Positions 35,693-45,659 of a stretch of DNA of 64,000 nt are shown one piece after another. The stretch lies in assembly GCF_001440415.1 (NCBI RefSeq), contig NZ_LLYA01000153.1:1-64000 (forward strand), in the 5' to 3' direction. This stretch comes from Bradyrhizobium retamae. GTDB lineage: Bacteria; Pseudomonadota; Alphaproteobacteria; Rhizobiales; Xanthobacteraceae. The notes under the pieces are model-generated. The model did no database searches, had not been told where the DNA came from, and saw only the letters and a list, made by a program, of their open reading frames with translations. The position numbers and the translations under genes were made by a program. Every line of letters begins with the position of its first letter. Position 1 is the stretch's first letter.

Positions 35693-36075
35693 GGACGATC
35701 TGTCACAGAATTCAGGGACGAGATGACATTGCGGCGAAATCGAGTGTGATGGCTCCGGATTCTTAAGTCCATTGCATTGAAGGCGTTTTCGATTTCGCAA
35801 CCACTAGCCCCGCAGGCGAGTAAGCCGCGCGAGTGATAATTCTGCCACATCGAAACGCGCGTGCGACCCGGCGCGATGTCGGGATAATCGACCGGCCTTA
35901 AATGAATTTCTGTAACTGCTTTTGTTCGCGGTCTGCAGTTGGCCTGGTTGTAGGTCCAGCGCGCACAAACGCGCGTCGGCGAAGCGGCCGTCGTCACGCG
36001 ATGAGGTCTAACAGAGGCGTCGGGTGGGCAAAGGCGCGAGAGCGCTGTGCCCACCCGACGATTCCTGCATTCTTA
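35693..36075. other. Intergenic region, 383 nt
   Basis: Apart from the hairpin repeat at 36018-36060, I see no gene or clear motif here. Confidence 0.55.
36018..36060. repeat. Dispersed hairpin repeat (CGTCGGGTGGGCA type)
   Basis: CGTCGGGTGGGCA (36018-36030) pairs with TGCCCACCCGACG (36048-36060) around a 17-nt loop. The sequence is typical of a Bradyrhizobium intergenic repeat. It sits 15 nt beyond the VOC gene stop and could act as its transcript terminator. Confidence 0.7.
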
Positions 36076-36507
36076 TCAGGCGGCGGCCGTGGCGGATTGC
36101 GCAGCGGTTGCGGCCGCGACATCCATCCACATCACTTCCCAATGGTGGCCGTCGGGATCTTCAAAACTGCGGCCGTACATGGAGCCGTAATCCTGTTTCG
36201 GGCCCGGATCGGCGCCACCGCCTGCGCCTTGCGCCTTGCTGACCATGTCGTCCACCGCCTCGCGGCTGTCGGCAGAAAGGCAGATCAGAACCTGGCTGGT
36301 GGCCTTGGCGTCGGCAATCTTCTTCGGGGTAAACTGGCGGTATTTGTCGTGCGTCAGCAGCATGACGTAGATGGTCTCGGAGAAGACCATGCAGGACGCC
36401 GTGTCATCGCAGAACTGCGGATTCTTTTCGCCGCCGATCGCCTGGTAGAAGGCGGTCGAGCGGGCGAGATCGCTGACAGGCAGATTGACGAAGATCATTT
36501 TAGCCAT
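36076..36507 (-). CDS. VOC/glyoxalase family protein
   Basis: This 143-aa single-domain VOC protein has paired beta-alpha-beta-beta-beta modules. The last metal-ligand segment reads DPDGHHWEVMWMD (about residues 117-129). The sequence MIFVNLPVSDLARSTAFYQAIG begins the domain. Metal-dependent lyase, dioxygenase or resistance roles are possible. The start at 36507 has AAGGAG upstream; a longer frame to 36567 was rejected. Confidence 0.78.
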   Translation of the reverse strand: MAKMIFVNLPVSDLARSTAFYQAIGGEKNPQFCDDTASCMVFSETIYVMLLTHDKYRQFTPKKIADAKATSQVLICLSADSREAVDDMVSKAQGAGGGADPGPKQDYGSMYGRSFEDPDGHHWEVMWMDVAAATAAQSATAAA

Positions 36508-36635
36508 GATGGGCTCCTTTTCGCGGGGTTCGGACCCAGGACGAACGGACGGAGACAAGTCCGACATCCCGTTTCAAATTATTCTTCTGGCGGCGAGTTG
36601 GCGCGCGGTCACTGGAACCTGCCCGCTGATAGCCG

Positions 36636-37373
36636 CTACCTGCCCTTGAAGTCAGGCTTGCGCTTTTCCGCAAACGCCTTGACGCCTTCCTTGAGGTCGT
36701 CGCTGTCGCGCACGACGTCCAGCAGCCGGCGCACTTCGGCGACCGTTTCCAGGGGCCCCTTCGGCATCGCATCGCGGGCGAGCTTCTTGAGAGCCCGAAC
36801 CACCAGCGGCGCATTCGCGGCGATTTTTGCGGCGATCCCCTGGGCGAGCACGACATGCTGCCCCTTTGGCGCGACCTTGTTGACGAAGCCAATCTGATAG
36901 GCCCGCTCCGCCGACATTTCCTCACCGACCAGGAGGAATTCCATGGCGATCTTGTGGGGCATGCGCGCCATCACCGAGGAGACACCGCCGGCGGTGGTGC
37001 CGATCTTGCCCTCGGGGTAGATGAAGCGCGTCGTCTCCGAGGCCACGCACATGTCGGCCATCTGCACCAGCACGAAGGCGCCGCCGACGACCCATCCCGA
37101 GGTCGCGGCAATGACCGGCTTGTCCAGCTCAACGCCCAAGCCGGGCACCGCGTGCCACATGTTGACAGGGAGATCGTTCACGTCGGCGCCGACCGAGAAA
37201 TACGCCTCCTCGGACGAGGCGAGCACCGCCACGCGATCGTCGCTGTCGTGAAAACTCTGCCAGGCCTGCCGCAGTTCGTCGCATAAGGCGTTGTTGAGCG
37301 CGTTGTGCGAGGATCTACGATCCATCGTGATGGTGGCGACGTAGCCCGTGCTCTCGTAGCGAACAAGCTTCAT
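36636..37373 (-). CDS. Enoyl-CoA hydratase/isomerase family protein
   Basis: This 245-aa crotonase-fold protein has the CoA oxyanion segment SVGADVNDL (about residues 60-68). GWVVGGAFVLVQMADMCVA then replaces the usual GGGxE with GGAF, so the first acid residue of hydratases is missing. IYPEGKIGTTAGG (about 119-131) keeps a second acidic position. It may be an isomerase, dehalogenase-like or decarboxylase member. It is not obviously tied to neighbours. Confidence 0.78.
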   Translation of the reverse strand: MKLVRYESTGYVATITMDRRSSHNALNNALCDELRQAWQSFHDSDDRVAVLASSEEAYFSVGADVNDLPVNMWHAVPGLGVELDKPVIAATSGWVVGGAFVLVQMADMCVASETTRFIYPEGKIGTTAGGVSSVMARMPHKIAMEFLLVGEEMSAERAYQIGFVNKVAPKGQHVVLAQGIAAKIAANAPLVVRALKKLARDAMPKGPLETVAEVRRLLDVVRDSDDLKEGVKAFAEKRKPDFKGR

Positions 37374-37417
37374 GGGATTCTCTCAAGCGGCGGCGATGCC
37401 AGGTAACGTTGCAATCG

Positions 37418-37933
37418 TCACTTCTTCTCGGCGGGATCGCGGTGCACGGGATCGACCCACAACACGGTCTCCGGCTTTTCCACCGGCTCGATGTCGAGAT
37501 TGATCGCCACCGCCTCGCCGTCAGAGCGCACCAGCACGCATTCCAGGACCTCGTCGCGGCTGGCATTGATCTCCTGGTGCGGCACGTAGGGCGGCACGAA
37601 GATGAAATCTCCGGGGCCGGCCTCGGCGGTGAACTGCAGATGTTCGCCCCAGCGCATCCGCGCCTTGCCCTTCACGACATAGATGATGCTTTCGAGATGG
37701 CCGTGGTGATGCGCGCCTGTCTTGGCGTCGGGCCGGATCGTCACCGTGCCCGCCCACAATTTCTGCGCGCCGACGCGGGCGAAATTGATCGCGGCCTTGC
37801 GATCCATGCCCGCGGTCGAGGGCACGTTGGGATCGAGCTGATTACCGGGAATCACGCGGACGCCGTCATGCTTCCAGCGCTCGTCGTGATCGTGGGAGTG
37901 ATGTGAATGGGTGTGGTCATGCGTGCCGGTCAT
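37418..37933 (-). CDS. Cupin domain protein with His-rich N-terminus
   Basis: This 171-aa cupin has motif 1 (GAHHHGHLESIIYVVKG, about residues 74-90) and motif 2 (PGDFIFVPPYVPHQEIN, about 108-124). These carry the three His and one Glu that bind the active metal. The N-terminus starts MTGTHDHTHSHHSHDHDER, eight His in nineteen residues, suggesting metal loading or storage. It could be a dioxygenase or isomerase; substrate unknown. The start at 37933 follows the family fit. Confidence 0.8.
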   Translation of the reverse strand: MTGTHDHTHSHHSHDHDERWKHDGVRVIPGNQLDPNVPSTAGMDRKAAINFARVGAQKLWAGTVTIRPDAKTGAHHHGHLESIIYVVKGKARMRWGEHLQFTAEAGPGDFIFVPPYVPHQEINASRDEVLECVLVRSDGEAVAINLDIEPVEKPETVLWVDPVHRDPAEKK

Positions 37934-38062
37934 TGGGCGCCTTCTCGAAATATCGTTTGTCCCGAACGGTATCGAAATCCGGGGCCGCAAACCAGAGGAT
38001 TAAGGGAGCCGGCGGCGCATAGGCGTCCCGGTTTTCGTCATGGCCGGGCGCACCCCGCCTAT

Positions 38063-39035
38063 TCAACGCCGTCTGGACATCACATCCGGATTGACGACAT
38101 TCGTCGGTGTTCCGGCGGCATAGGCAACGATCTGATCGAAGATATCCGTGAACTGGATTTCGTATTCGTCGCGCGAGACGTAGCCGAGATGCGGTGTGCA
38201 GACCACGTTGTCCATGTTCAGGAGCGGATCGTTGACGTCGCGGAGCGGCTCTTTTTCGTAGACGTCCACCGCTGCCATGCCAGGTCGTCCGGCGCGCATT
38301 GCGTTGACCAGCGCGTTCGGCTCGATCAGCGGCGCACGGCTGGTGTTGACCAGAAGCGCCGACGGCTTCATGCGCGCCAGATCTTCTGCTTTCACGATGC
38401 CGCGCGTGGCATCGACGAGCCGCATGTGCAGCGAAAGCACATCGCATCGTTCGAAGAAATCAGCCTTGCTTGCGGCAGTCTCGTATCCGTCGGCGCGGGC
38501 CTTCGCCCTGGCCGGTTCGCGCGCCCATACCAGCACGTTCATGCCGAACGCCTTGCCGTAACCCGCGACAACAGCACCGATCCGCCCATAGCCATAAATG
38601 CCGAGCGTCTTGCCACGCAGCGTGTGGCCGACGCCGATCTGCCATTTGCCGGCCTTGAGCGCCGCCATCTGCTGCGGAATGGCGCGCATCGCCGCCAGGA
38701 TCAGACCCCAGGTGAATTCGGCGGTCGCATAGGACGGCGTATCGGCATGCTGGCTCGACGACACGACGATGCCGAGCCGGGTGCAGGTGTCGATGTCGAT
38801 GTGCGGATAGACGCTGCGCTGGCTGATCAGTTTTAGCTTCGGCAAGCGTTCCAGCAGCGGCGTGCGAATCTGCGTCCGCTCCCGGATTAGCACCAGCGCT
38901 TCGGTATCGCGAAGCCGCTCCACCAGCGCATCAATATCTGGGACGTGGTCGTTCCAGATGGTGTCCGGCCAGCTTGCCGAAACAATCGAGAGTGCGCAGC
39001 GTGTCGAAATAGTCGTCGAGGATCGAGACCTTCAC
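38063..39035 (-). pseudogene. D-2-hydroxyacid dehydrogenase with 5' frameshift
   Basis: From 38959 down to 38063 the frame encodes a D-isomer-specific 2-hydroxyacid dehydrogenase with the NAD fold [13 protein letters not shown] and catalytic positions in NTSRAPLIE and [13 protein letters not shown]. The natural N-terminus ([23 protein letters not shown]) is present at 39035-38961 with a GTG start and GGGAG site, but in another frame. The break is near 38960. The sequence ...GGACAC-C-ATCTGG has lost some bases (8 nt would restore homology). As read, translation stops near 38934. It could restart at the internal GTG 38923 but lose about 38 residues. Could also be a sequencing error. Confidence 0.8.
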
Positions 39036-39061
39036 GATGCGCTCCCTCGTTCAGTGTGCGG

Positions 39062-39520
39062 CTACTTCACCGCCAGCAATTCGACGTCGAACATCAGCGT
39101 CGCATTCGGCGGAATGACGCCGCCGGCACCCCGCGCGCCGTAGCCGAGCGCGGGCGGAATGATCAGCGTGCGCTTGCCGCCGACGTTCATCGACGCGACG
39201 CCTTCGTCCCAGCCGGCGATCACCTGGCGCTGGCCGATCTTGAACTCGAACGGCTCGTTACGGTCGACGGAGGAATCGAACTTCTTGCCCTTCTGGCCGT
39301 TCTCGTAGAGCCAGCCGGTGTAATGCATGACGCAGGTCTGGCCGGTCTTGGGCGAGGCGCCGGTGCCGACCTTGCTGTCGATGATCTGCAAGCCTGAAGC
39401 TGTGGTCATGGGTTTTCCTGCGGTCTGGGCCGCTGCCATCCTGATGGCAGCGGGCGTTGAAACCGCGGCTGCCGCGGCGGCAACTGCGGTCCGGAAGATC
39501 GTGCGTCGCGAGAAGCGCAT
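39062..39520 (-). CDS. FKBP-type peptidyl-prolyl cis-trans isomerase
   Basis: This 152-aa exported isomerase has a twin-arginine-like leader (FSRRTIFRTAV, residues 3-13) followed by an alanine-rich stretch. The FKBP domain (about 45-152) has VMHYTGWLYENG, FDSS, GQRQVIAGWDEGV and the final GVIPPNATLMFDVELL, covering the catalytic pocket. It assists folding of periplasmic proteins by turning proline bonds. It lies next to a gamma-glutamyltransferase gene 40 nt away. Confidence 0.88.
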   Translation of the reverse strand: MRFSRRTIFRTAVAAAAAAVSTPAAIRMAAAQTAGKPMTTASGLQIIDSKVGTGASPKTGQTCVMHYTGWLYENGQKGKKFDSSVDRNEPFEFKIGQRQVIAGWDEGVASMNVGGKRTLIIPPALGYGARGAGGVIPPNATLMFDVELLAVK

Positions 39521-39560
39521 CTGTTGAACCTCTTTCTGGAGAGACGGAGCTTCTAGACGC

Positions 39561-41147
39561 TCAATAGCCCAGCGCGCAACCGTCCTTGCGGGGATCGGAA
39601 CCGCCGGTCAGCGTGCCCTTATCCCAGTCGATCCAGATCGCCTGGCCGCCGCCGAGCGGACCGACCACGCTGGTGGTCTTGTGGCCGATCTTCTTCAGGC
39701 CTTCGACGATCTCGGCCGGCACGCTGTCCTCGAGCTGATAGACGCCTTCGTAGTGCAGGCCGCGCGGCATATCGATGGCTTCCTGCACATCGCAGCCATA
39801 GTCCAGCATATTGGTCAGCACATGGGTCTGTCCCACTGGCTGATACTGGCCGCCCATCACTCCGAACGGCATCACCGCGCGGCCGTTCTTGGTCGCGAGC
39901 GACGGGATGATGGTGTGCAGCGGCCGCTTGCCCGGCGCAATGCAGTTGGGATGACCGGGCTGGATCCGGAAACCGCCGGCGCGATTCTGCAGGAGGATGC
40001 CGGTGTTGTTGGAAACGATCGCCGAGCCAAAGGAATGCGCGATCGAATTGATGAACGAGCAGACGTTGCGGTCCTTGTCGACCACCGTGATGTAGACGGT
40101 CGATGGATTCATCGGCGGCGCGACGTTCGGCAGATCGAGCAGCCGGTCCATCCGGATGTTCTTGATGTGCTCGTCGGCGAATTCCTTGGCGAGGATTCCG
40201 GCGACATCGACATGAACATGCTGCGGATCGGCGACGTGCTGCTCTCGCATCATGTAGGCGATGCGCGCGGCTTCCGCCTCCAGATGGAAACGCTCGACGC
40301 TGAGCGGCGCGAATTTCGTCAGATTGAAGCGGGAGAGGATATTCAGCATCAACAGCATGGTGATGCCAGGACCGTTTGGCGGGCACTGCCAGACATCGTG
40401 GTCCTTGTACATCGTGCCGATCGGCGATGTCGTCTCGGTCGAATGTGCGGCGAAATCTTCCAAGGTGTGAAGGCCGCCGATGCCGAGCAAGGTCTCGACC
40501 ATGTCCTCGGCGATCTCGCCGGTATAAAACGCATCGCGGCCATTCTTGGCGATCGCACGCAGGGTTTTGCCCAATTCGGGCTGGTGGATCACGTCGCCGG
40601 CAACGGCGGGCCTGCCGTGCGGCAGCAGATAGCGCTCGGTGTTGGTGCCGTTCTTCAGCTTGTCGAACTGGTTCTTCCAATCGAAAGCAATACGGGGCGC
40701 GACGACGTAGCCTTCCTCGGCAGCCTTGATCGCGGGCTGCAGAAGCGTGTCGAGTCCCATCTTGCCGTGGTCGCGTAGGATCGTCTCCCAGGCGTCGATC
40801 GCGCCGGGAATGCTCACCGCGTGCGCCGAGGTCAGCGGTACCGAATGGATCTTGCGTTCGAGGTACCATTCGGCCTTGGCCGCCATCGGCGCGCGGCCGG
40901 AACCATTATAGGCGACGATCTTGCCCTCGCCCTTGGGTTGGATCAGCGCGAAGCAATCGCCCCCGATACCGGTCGATTGCGGCTCGATGACGCCGAGCAG
41001 CGCGCAAGCCGCGACCGCGGCGTCCGCCGCCGTGCCACCCGCCCGCATCACGTCGATCGCGGTCAATGCGGCCTCAGGATGCGATGTTGCTACCATCGCG
41101 TTCTGGGCATGGACCGTCGAGCGGCCGGCGAAATGGAAATTCCTCAT
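39561..41147 (-). CDS. Gamma-glutamyltransferase family protein
   Basis: This 528-aa Ntn-hydrolase is normally cleaved in two by its own catalytic threonine. The junction is in NPSTVYITVVDKDRN (about residue 360), with Thr as the nucleophile. Domain start is HAQNAMVATSHPEAALTA, and GGSDPRKDG closes the protein. There is no obvious signal peptide after the start at 41147 (MRNFHFAG), so location is uncertain. It may act on glutathione or on a gamma-glutamyl or cephalosporin-like amide. Frames upstream to 41369 are not coding. Confidence 0.85.
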   Translation of the reverse strand: MRNFHFAGRSTVHAQNAMVATSHPEAALTAIDVMRAGGTAADAAVAACALLGVIEPQSTGIGGDCFALIQPKGEGKIVAYNGSGRAPMAAKAEWYLERKIHSVPLTSAHAVSIPGAIDAWETILRDHGKMGLDTLLQPAIKAAEEGYVVAPRIAFDWKNQFDKLKNGTNTERYLLPHGRPAVAGDVIHQPELGKTLRAIAKNGRDAFYTGEIAEDMVETLLGIGGLHTLEDFAAHSTETTSPIGTMYKDHDVWQCPPNGPGITMLLMLNILSRFNLTKFAPLSVERFHLEAEAARIAYMMREQHVADPQHVHVDVAGILAKEFADEHIKNIRMDRLLDLPNVAPPMNPSTVYITVVDKDRNVCSFINSIAHSFGSAIVSNNTGILLQNRAGGFRIQPGHPNCIAPGKRPLHTIIPSLATKNGRAVMPFGVMGGQYQPVGQTHVLTNMLDYGCDVQEAIDMPRGLHYEGVYQLEDSVPAEIVEGLKKIGHKTTSVVGPLGGGQAIWIDWDKGTLTGGSDPRKDGCALGY

Positions 41148-41339
41148 CGCGAGTGCTTTCTTTTCAGCGCTTCTTGAACATCCCGCGGAAGCATCGGGCG
41201 GGTTTACAGACGGTTCTTTGGCATATTCATCCCCGGCAGGGCAATGGCTGGCATGCCAATGGCACGTCAGGGGCAATGCGCGGAATATGCAGGGCTTTAC
41301 GGGGTTTCCCCTGCGCAGTCCGCCTGATAAACGATCGCC

Positions 41340-42092
41340 ATGCCGCTCAAGGTCGCCGCCTTCTATCAATTCGCCGCGCTATCGGACTTCCGGGAGTTGC
41401 GCGAACCGCTGCGCTCGTTTGCTGCAGGCCTCGGGCTGAAGGGCAGCGTGCTGCTGGCGCATGAGGGCATCAACGGTACGGTTGCGGGCGGCGATGCGAG
41501 CATCGACGCGTTCGTCGGCGAATTGCAGCACGGCGCCCTTTTCGGCGGGCGGCTCAGCAATCTCGAACTCAAGTTTTCGACCGCTTCCGAGATGCCGTTT
41601 CGGCGGCTGAAGGTCCGGCTGAAGAAGGAAATCGTTGCACTCGGAGATATGGCGGTCGATCCGACCCGACAGGTCGGCACCTATGTCGAGCCGTCAGACT
41701 GGAACGAACTGATCGCAGCGCCCGACACTCTGGTGATCGATACCCGCAACGTCTTCGAAGTGGCGATGGGGACGTTCGAAGGCGCGGTCGACCCCGGCAT
41801 CAAGAGCTTTGGGCAGTTCAAGGAATTCGCCGCGCAGAAGCTCGATCCGGCGAAGCACAAGAAGATTGCGATGTTCTGCACCGGCGGTATCCGATGCGAG
41901 AAGGCCAGCGCCTATCTGCTGGCGCAAGGATTTGACGAGGTCTATCATCTCAAGGGCGGTATCCTCCGCTACCTCGAGGGCGTACCGGAGAATGAGAGCC
42001 GCTGGCGCGGCGAATGCTTCGTGTTCGACGAACGCGTGGCGCTGGGCCACGGCCTGCGGCAACGACGAGGGAACGATGGCGCCCAAGAATGA
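41340..42092 (+). CDS. trhO: tRNA uridine hydroxylase TrhO (rhodanese family)
   Basis: This 250-aa protein of the YceA/UPF0176 family is now known as TrhO, which hydroxylates U34 of tRNA with O2. The rhodanese domain is in the C-terminal half, with catalytic Cys in MFCTGGIRCEKASAYL (about residues 180-195). An acylphosphatase-like N-part is followed by PFRRLKVRLKKEIVALG. Length is normal. It overlaps the slyX gene by 17 nt. Confidence 0.88.
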   Translation: MPLKVAAFYQFAALSDFRELREPLRSFAAGLGLKGSVLLAHEGINGTVAGGDASIDAFVGELQHGALFGGRLSNLELKFSTASEMPFRRLKVRLKKEIVALGDMAVDPTRQVGTYVEPSDWNELIAAPDTLVIDTRNVFEVAMGTFEGAVDPGIKSFGQFKEFAAQKLDPAKHKKIAMFCTGGIRCEKASAYLLAQGFDEVYHLKGGILRYLEGVPENESRWRGECFVFDERVALGHGLRQRRGNDGAQE

Positions 42093-42300
42093 CGTCGCCG
42101 CACTGAGCGAGCGCATCGACGCACTGGAAATACGGGCGACGTTCCAGGATGAGACGATCGAGGTACTGAACCACACGATTACCGCACAGTGGCACCAGAT
42201 CGATGCGTTGACGCGCCAATTGGCTGAACTGAAGGAGCGCCTGCGGGAAGCCGAAAGCAACTTCCCCGGCCCGGCGAACGAGCCGCCGCCGCATTATTGA
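42076..42300 (+). CDS. slyX: SlyX family protein
   Basis: This 74-aa coiled-coil protein has heptads over residues about 8-60 (LSERIDALEIRATFQDETIE) and a proline-rich end PPPHY, as in the SlyX family of small proteins of unknown function. Its start lies inside the trhO end, so the two are co-translated. Confidence 0.82.
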   Translation: MAPKNDVAALSERIDALEIRATFQDETIEVLNHTITAQWHQIDALTRQLAELKERLREAESNFPGPANEPPPHY

Positions 42301-42368
42301 AGTACAAACAGAAACGGCTTCCGCTTGGGGAGACCGTTTGCCACACGAAACGATTCACGCCATTTGCA

Positions 42369-42692
<324 letters not shown>

Positions 42693-42719
42693 TCAGCCTC
42701 GCCCGCAGGAATCCACGTT

Positions 42720-43766
42720 TTGTCTCAGAAGTCCGTCGTGAAACCTTTTGTCGAAGTGCTCTCCGGCCGCAGGCAGAAGGTGCCGCCGGTGTGGATGATG
42801 CGACAGGCCGGTCGCTATCTGCCGGAGTATCGCGAGCTGCGCGCCAAAGCTGGAAGCTTTCTCGACCTGTGCTTTACGCCGGAATATGCCGCCGAGGTAA
42901 CGCTGCAGCCGATTCGCCGTTTCAACTTCGATGCGGCGATCATCTTTTCCGACATTCTCGTCATCCCCTACGCGCTCGGCCGCTCCGTGCGCTTCGAGGC
43001 CGGCGAAGGTCCGCGGCTCGATCCGCTGGATACCCCCGAGCATGTCGCGGCGCTCGCGCGCCATGCCGATTTCGGCAAGCTCGAACCGGTCTATGAAGCG
43101 TTACGTCGCGTGAAGCGCGAGCTCGCACCTGAGATCGCGCTGATCGGCTTCTGCGGCGCGCCCTGGACGGTCGCAACCTACATGGTTGCAGGACAGGGCA
43201 CGCCGGACCAGGCGCCGGCGCGGATGATGGCCTATCGTCATCCCGAGGCGTTCGCTGAAATCATCGACGTGCTGGTGGAGAATTCGATCCAGTATCTGCT
43301 CGGCCAGCTCAAGGCCGGCGCCGACTGCTTGCAGATCTTCGACACCTGGGCCGGCGTGCTGCCGCCGCGCGAATTCGAGCGCTGGTCGGTCGAGCCGGCG
43401 AAACGCATCGTCGCCGGCGTGCGCGCGCAAGTGCCGGATGCCAAGATCATCGGCTTTCCGCGCGGCGCCGGCGCGCTGCTGCCAGCCTATGTGGAGGCAA
43501 CGGGCGTCAACGCGGTCAGCATCGACTGGGCGGCCGAGCCTTCGATGATCCGCGAGCGCGTGCAGAACCGCGTCGCCGTGCAGGGCAATCTCGATCCGCT
43601 GGTGTTGATCGCAGGCGGTGACGCACTCGACCGCGCCGTCGACGATGTGCTGGCGAACTACGCGCAAGAACGGCTGATCTTCAACCTCGGCCACGGCATC
43701 CAGCCGGAAACCCCGATCGCCCATGTCGAGCAGATGCTCAAGCGGGTGCGGGGGTGGAAGGGATGA
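42720..43766 (+). CDS. hemE: Uroporphyrinogen decarboxylase HemE
   Basis: This 348-aa cytosolic enzyme decarboxylates uroporphyrinogen III to coproporphyrinogen III in haem synthesis. The substrate-binding Arg motif [17 protein letters not shown] (about residues 20-36) and the segment [14 protein letters not shown] are clear. I choose TTG at 42720 ([10 protein letters not shown]), because homologous N-termini begin there and AGGAA precedes it. The frame opens at 42621, but the extra 33 residues have no homology. No other haem gene is in the window. Confidence 0.93.
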   Translation: MSQKSVVKPFVEVLSGRRQKVPPVWMMRQAGRYLPEYRELRAKAGSFLDLCFTPEYAAEVTLQPIRRFNFDAAIIFSDILVIPYALGRSVRFEAGEGPRLDPLDTPEHVAALARHADFGKLEPVYEALRRVKRELAPEIALIGFCGAPWTVATYMVAGQGTPDQAPARMMAYRHPEAFAEIIDVLVENSIQYLLGQLKAGADCLQIFDTWAGVLPPREFERWSVEPAKRIVAGVRAQVPDAKIIGFPRGAGALLPAYVEATGVNAVSIDWAAEPSMIRERVQNRVAVQGNLDPLVLIAGGDALDRAVDDVLANYAQERLIFNLGHGIQPETPIAHVEQMLKRVRGWKG

Positions 43767-43781
43767 TGCGCGACATCGTCG

Positions 43782-43912
43782 TCATGCCCGCGAAGGCGGG
43801 CATCCAGTAACCGCCAGCGGAGGTAAGAGCCGAGACGTCACGGCGTACTGGATCATCCGCCGGAGCCTGTCATCGGGCGCGCGTTCGCGCGACCCGTTGG
43901 CGGATGATGACG
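43782..43912. repeat. Dispersed palindromic repeat (CGTCATGCCCGCG type)
   Basis: The block starts TCGTCATGCCCGCGAAGGCGGGCATCC (short perfect hairpin CCCGCGAAGGCGGG near 43788-43801). It continues through CCAGTA...TACTGGATCATCC inverted copies and ends near GGATGATGACGGC. It lies after hemE and may end that transcript. Confidence 0.7.
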
Positions 43913-43938
43913 GCGGTGTTTGCCGCTAACGCCGTTGC

Positions 43939-45552
43939 CTACCTTGCATCCTCCAAAATCATATCGGACGCCTTTTCCGCGATCATGATGGTCGGCGCAT
44001 TGGTATTGCCGGACATCAGGTCCGGCATGATCGAGGCATCGACCACGCGAAGGCCTTCGGTGCCGCGCACGCGCAAGCGCTGGTCGACGACCGCGAGCGC
44101 GTCGCTGCCCATCCGGCAGGTCGAGGTCGGGTGATAGACCGTGCTGCCGGTGCGGCGGCAGAAATCCAGCAGTTCGTCGTCGCTCTGTACCTTCGAACCC
44201 GGATCGACTTCCGAGACCGCGTAAGCCTTCAGCGCGGGGGCTGCGAGGATCTTGCGCAGGATGCGGATGCCGTCGATGAAAGCGCGGCGATCGGTTTCGG
44301 TGGCGAGGTAGTTGATACGGATTTCCGGCGGCACCGAAGGGTCCGCGCTTCTGATACGCAGCGAGCCGCGGCTTTCGGGGCGCAACTGGCAGACGGAGGC
44401 GGTGAAGCCGGAAAGCGCATGCAGCTTCTCGCCCATCTTGTCGGTCGAGAACGGCAGGAAGTGAATCTGGATGTCGGGCGACGCCAGCCGCGGACTGGTC
44501 TTGAAGAAAGCGCCTGACGTGCCGGCGGCGATCGTCAGCGGCCCCTTGCGCAAGGCTGCGTACTGAATGCCCGCCATCATCTTGCGGATCGGATTATTAA
44601 CGACATCGTTGAGCGTACACTTTTGCGAACAGCGCGTGATCAGGCGGACCTGCATGTGGTCCTGCAGATCGTTGCCGACACCGGGCGCGTCGAGTACGAT
44701 CTCGATGCCGTGCTGCTTCAACAGATCCGCCGGTCCGACGCCGGAGAGCTGCAGCAGTTGCGGCGAGTTGTATGCGCCACTGGAGACCAGAATTTCCTTA
44801 CGCGCCCGCACCGTGCGCACGCGGCCTTCCTGCTTGTACTCGACCGCCTTGGCGCGGTGTCCTTCGAACAGGATGCGCTGCGCCAGCGAGGAAGTCTCGA
44901 TGTGCAGGTTAGGTCGCTTCCTAGCGGGACGAAGGTAGGAGAACGCCGTGCTGGCCCGGCGCCCACGCCTTGTCGTGGTCTGGAAAAATCCCGCGCCCTC
45001 CTGCGTGGCGCCGTTGAAATCGGGGTTGGTTGGAATGCCGGTCTCGGCCGCAGCGATCACAAAGGCTTCCGACAGGGGATCGTGATGCCGCCAGTCGGAC
45101 ACCGGCAGCGGACCGCCGGCGCCGTGATATTTGTCCGCTCCGCGCTGCTGGTTTTCGGCCTTCCTGAAATAGGGCAGCACGTCGTCATAGCCCCAGCCGG
45201 CATTGCCGCGCTGGCGCCAGCGATCGTAGTCCTCATGCTGGCCGCGCACATAGAGCAGGCCGTTGATGGAACTGGAGCCGCCAAGCACCTTGCCGCGCGG
45301 CTGGAACACCTGCCTCCCATTCAATCCCGGTTCCGGCTCGGTCTGATACATCCAGTTGACGGATTTTTCCTTGAAGAGTTTTCCGTAGCCGAGCGGCACG
45401 TGGATCCAGAGATTGGTGTCCTTCGGCCCGGCCTCCAGCAACAGGACGGAATGCTTGCCGTCGGCCGTCAATCGATTGGCGAGCACGCATCCGGCCGATC
45501 CGGCACCGACGATGACGTAGTCGAATTCGGAAGTGTCATTGTTATTGTTCAT
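43939..45552 (-). CDS. GMC-family FAD alcohol/choline dehydrogenase
   Basis: This 537-aa GMC oxidoreductase has an N-terminal FAD fold (IVGAGSAGCVLANRL, about residues 13-27), the GMC signature PRGKVLGGSSSINGLLYVRG (about 85-104), and a C-terminal catalytic His in VYHPTSTCRMG. Typical substrates are choline, aliphatic or aromatic alcohols; nothing nearby fixes which. No signal peptide. Confidence 0.88.
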   Translation of the reverse strand: MNNNNDTSEFDYVIVGAGSAGCVLANRLTADGKHSVLLLEAGPKDTNLWIHVPLGYGKLFKEKSVNWMYQTEPEPGLNGRQVFQPRGKVLGGSSSINGLLYVRGQHEDYDRWRQRGNAGWGYDDVLPYFRKAENQQRGADKYHGAGGPLPVSDWRHHDPLSEAFVIAAAETGIPTNPDFNGATQEGAGFFQTTTRRGRRASTAFSYLRPARKRPNLHIETSSLAQRILFEGHRAKAVEYKQEGRVRTVRARKEILVSSGAYNSPQLLQLSGVGPADLLKQHGIEIVLDAPGVGNDLQDHMQVRLITRCSQKCTLNDVVNNPIRKMMAGIQYAALRKGPLTIAAGTSGAFFKTSPRLASPDIQIHFLPFSTDKMGEKLHALSGFTASVCQLRPESRGSLRIRSADPSVPPEIRINYLATETDRRAFIDGIRILRKILAAPALKAYAVSEVDPGSKVQSDDELLDFCRRTGSTVYHPTSTCRMGSDALAVVDQRLRVRGTEGLRVVDASIMPDLMSGNTNAPTIMIAEKASDMILEDAR

Positions 45553-45659
45553 TTGTTTCCCCCGCGGGCGCCCAAAGAGGTAGCTGGGCCGCCACGGGCG
45601 GTCAATTGCCTCGCCGTCGCAGGCAAGTAGAATCGATCTTCAATTGCAGCCGGCGCCGG

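Noticed and set aside
35689..36054. 121-codon minus-strand frame after the VOC gene
   Set aside because: Contains the hairpin repeat and no conserved features; likely chance frame.
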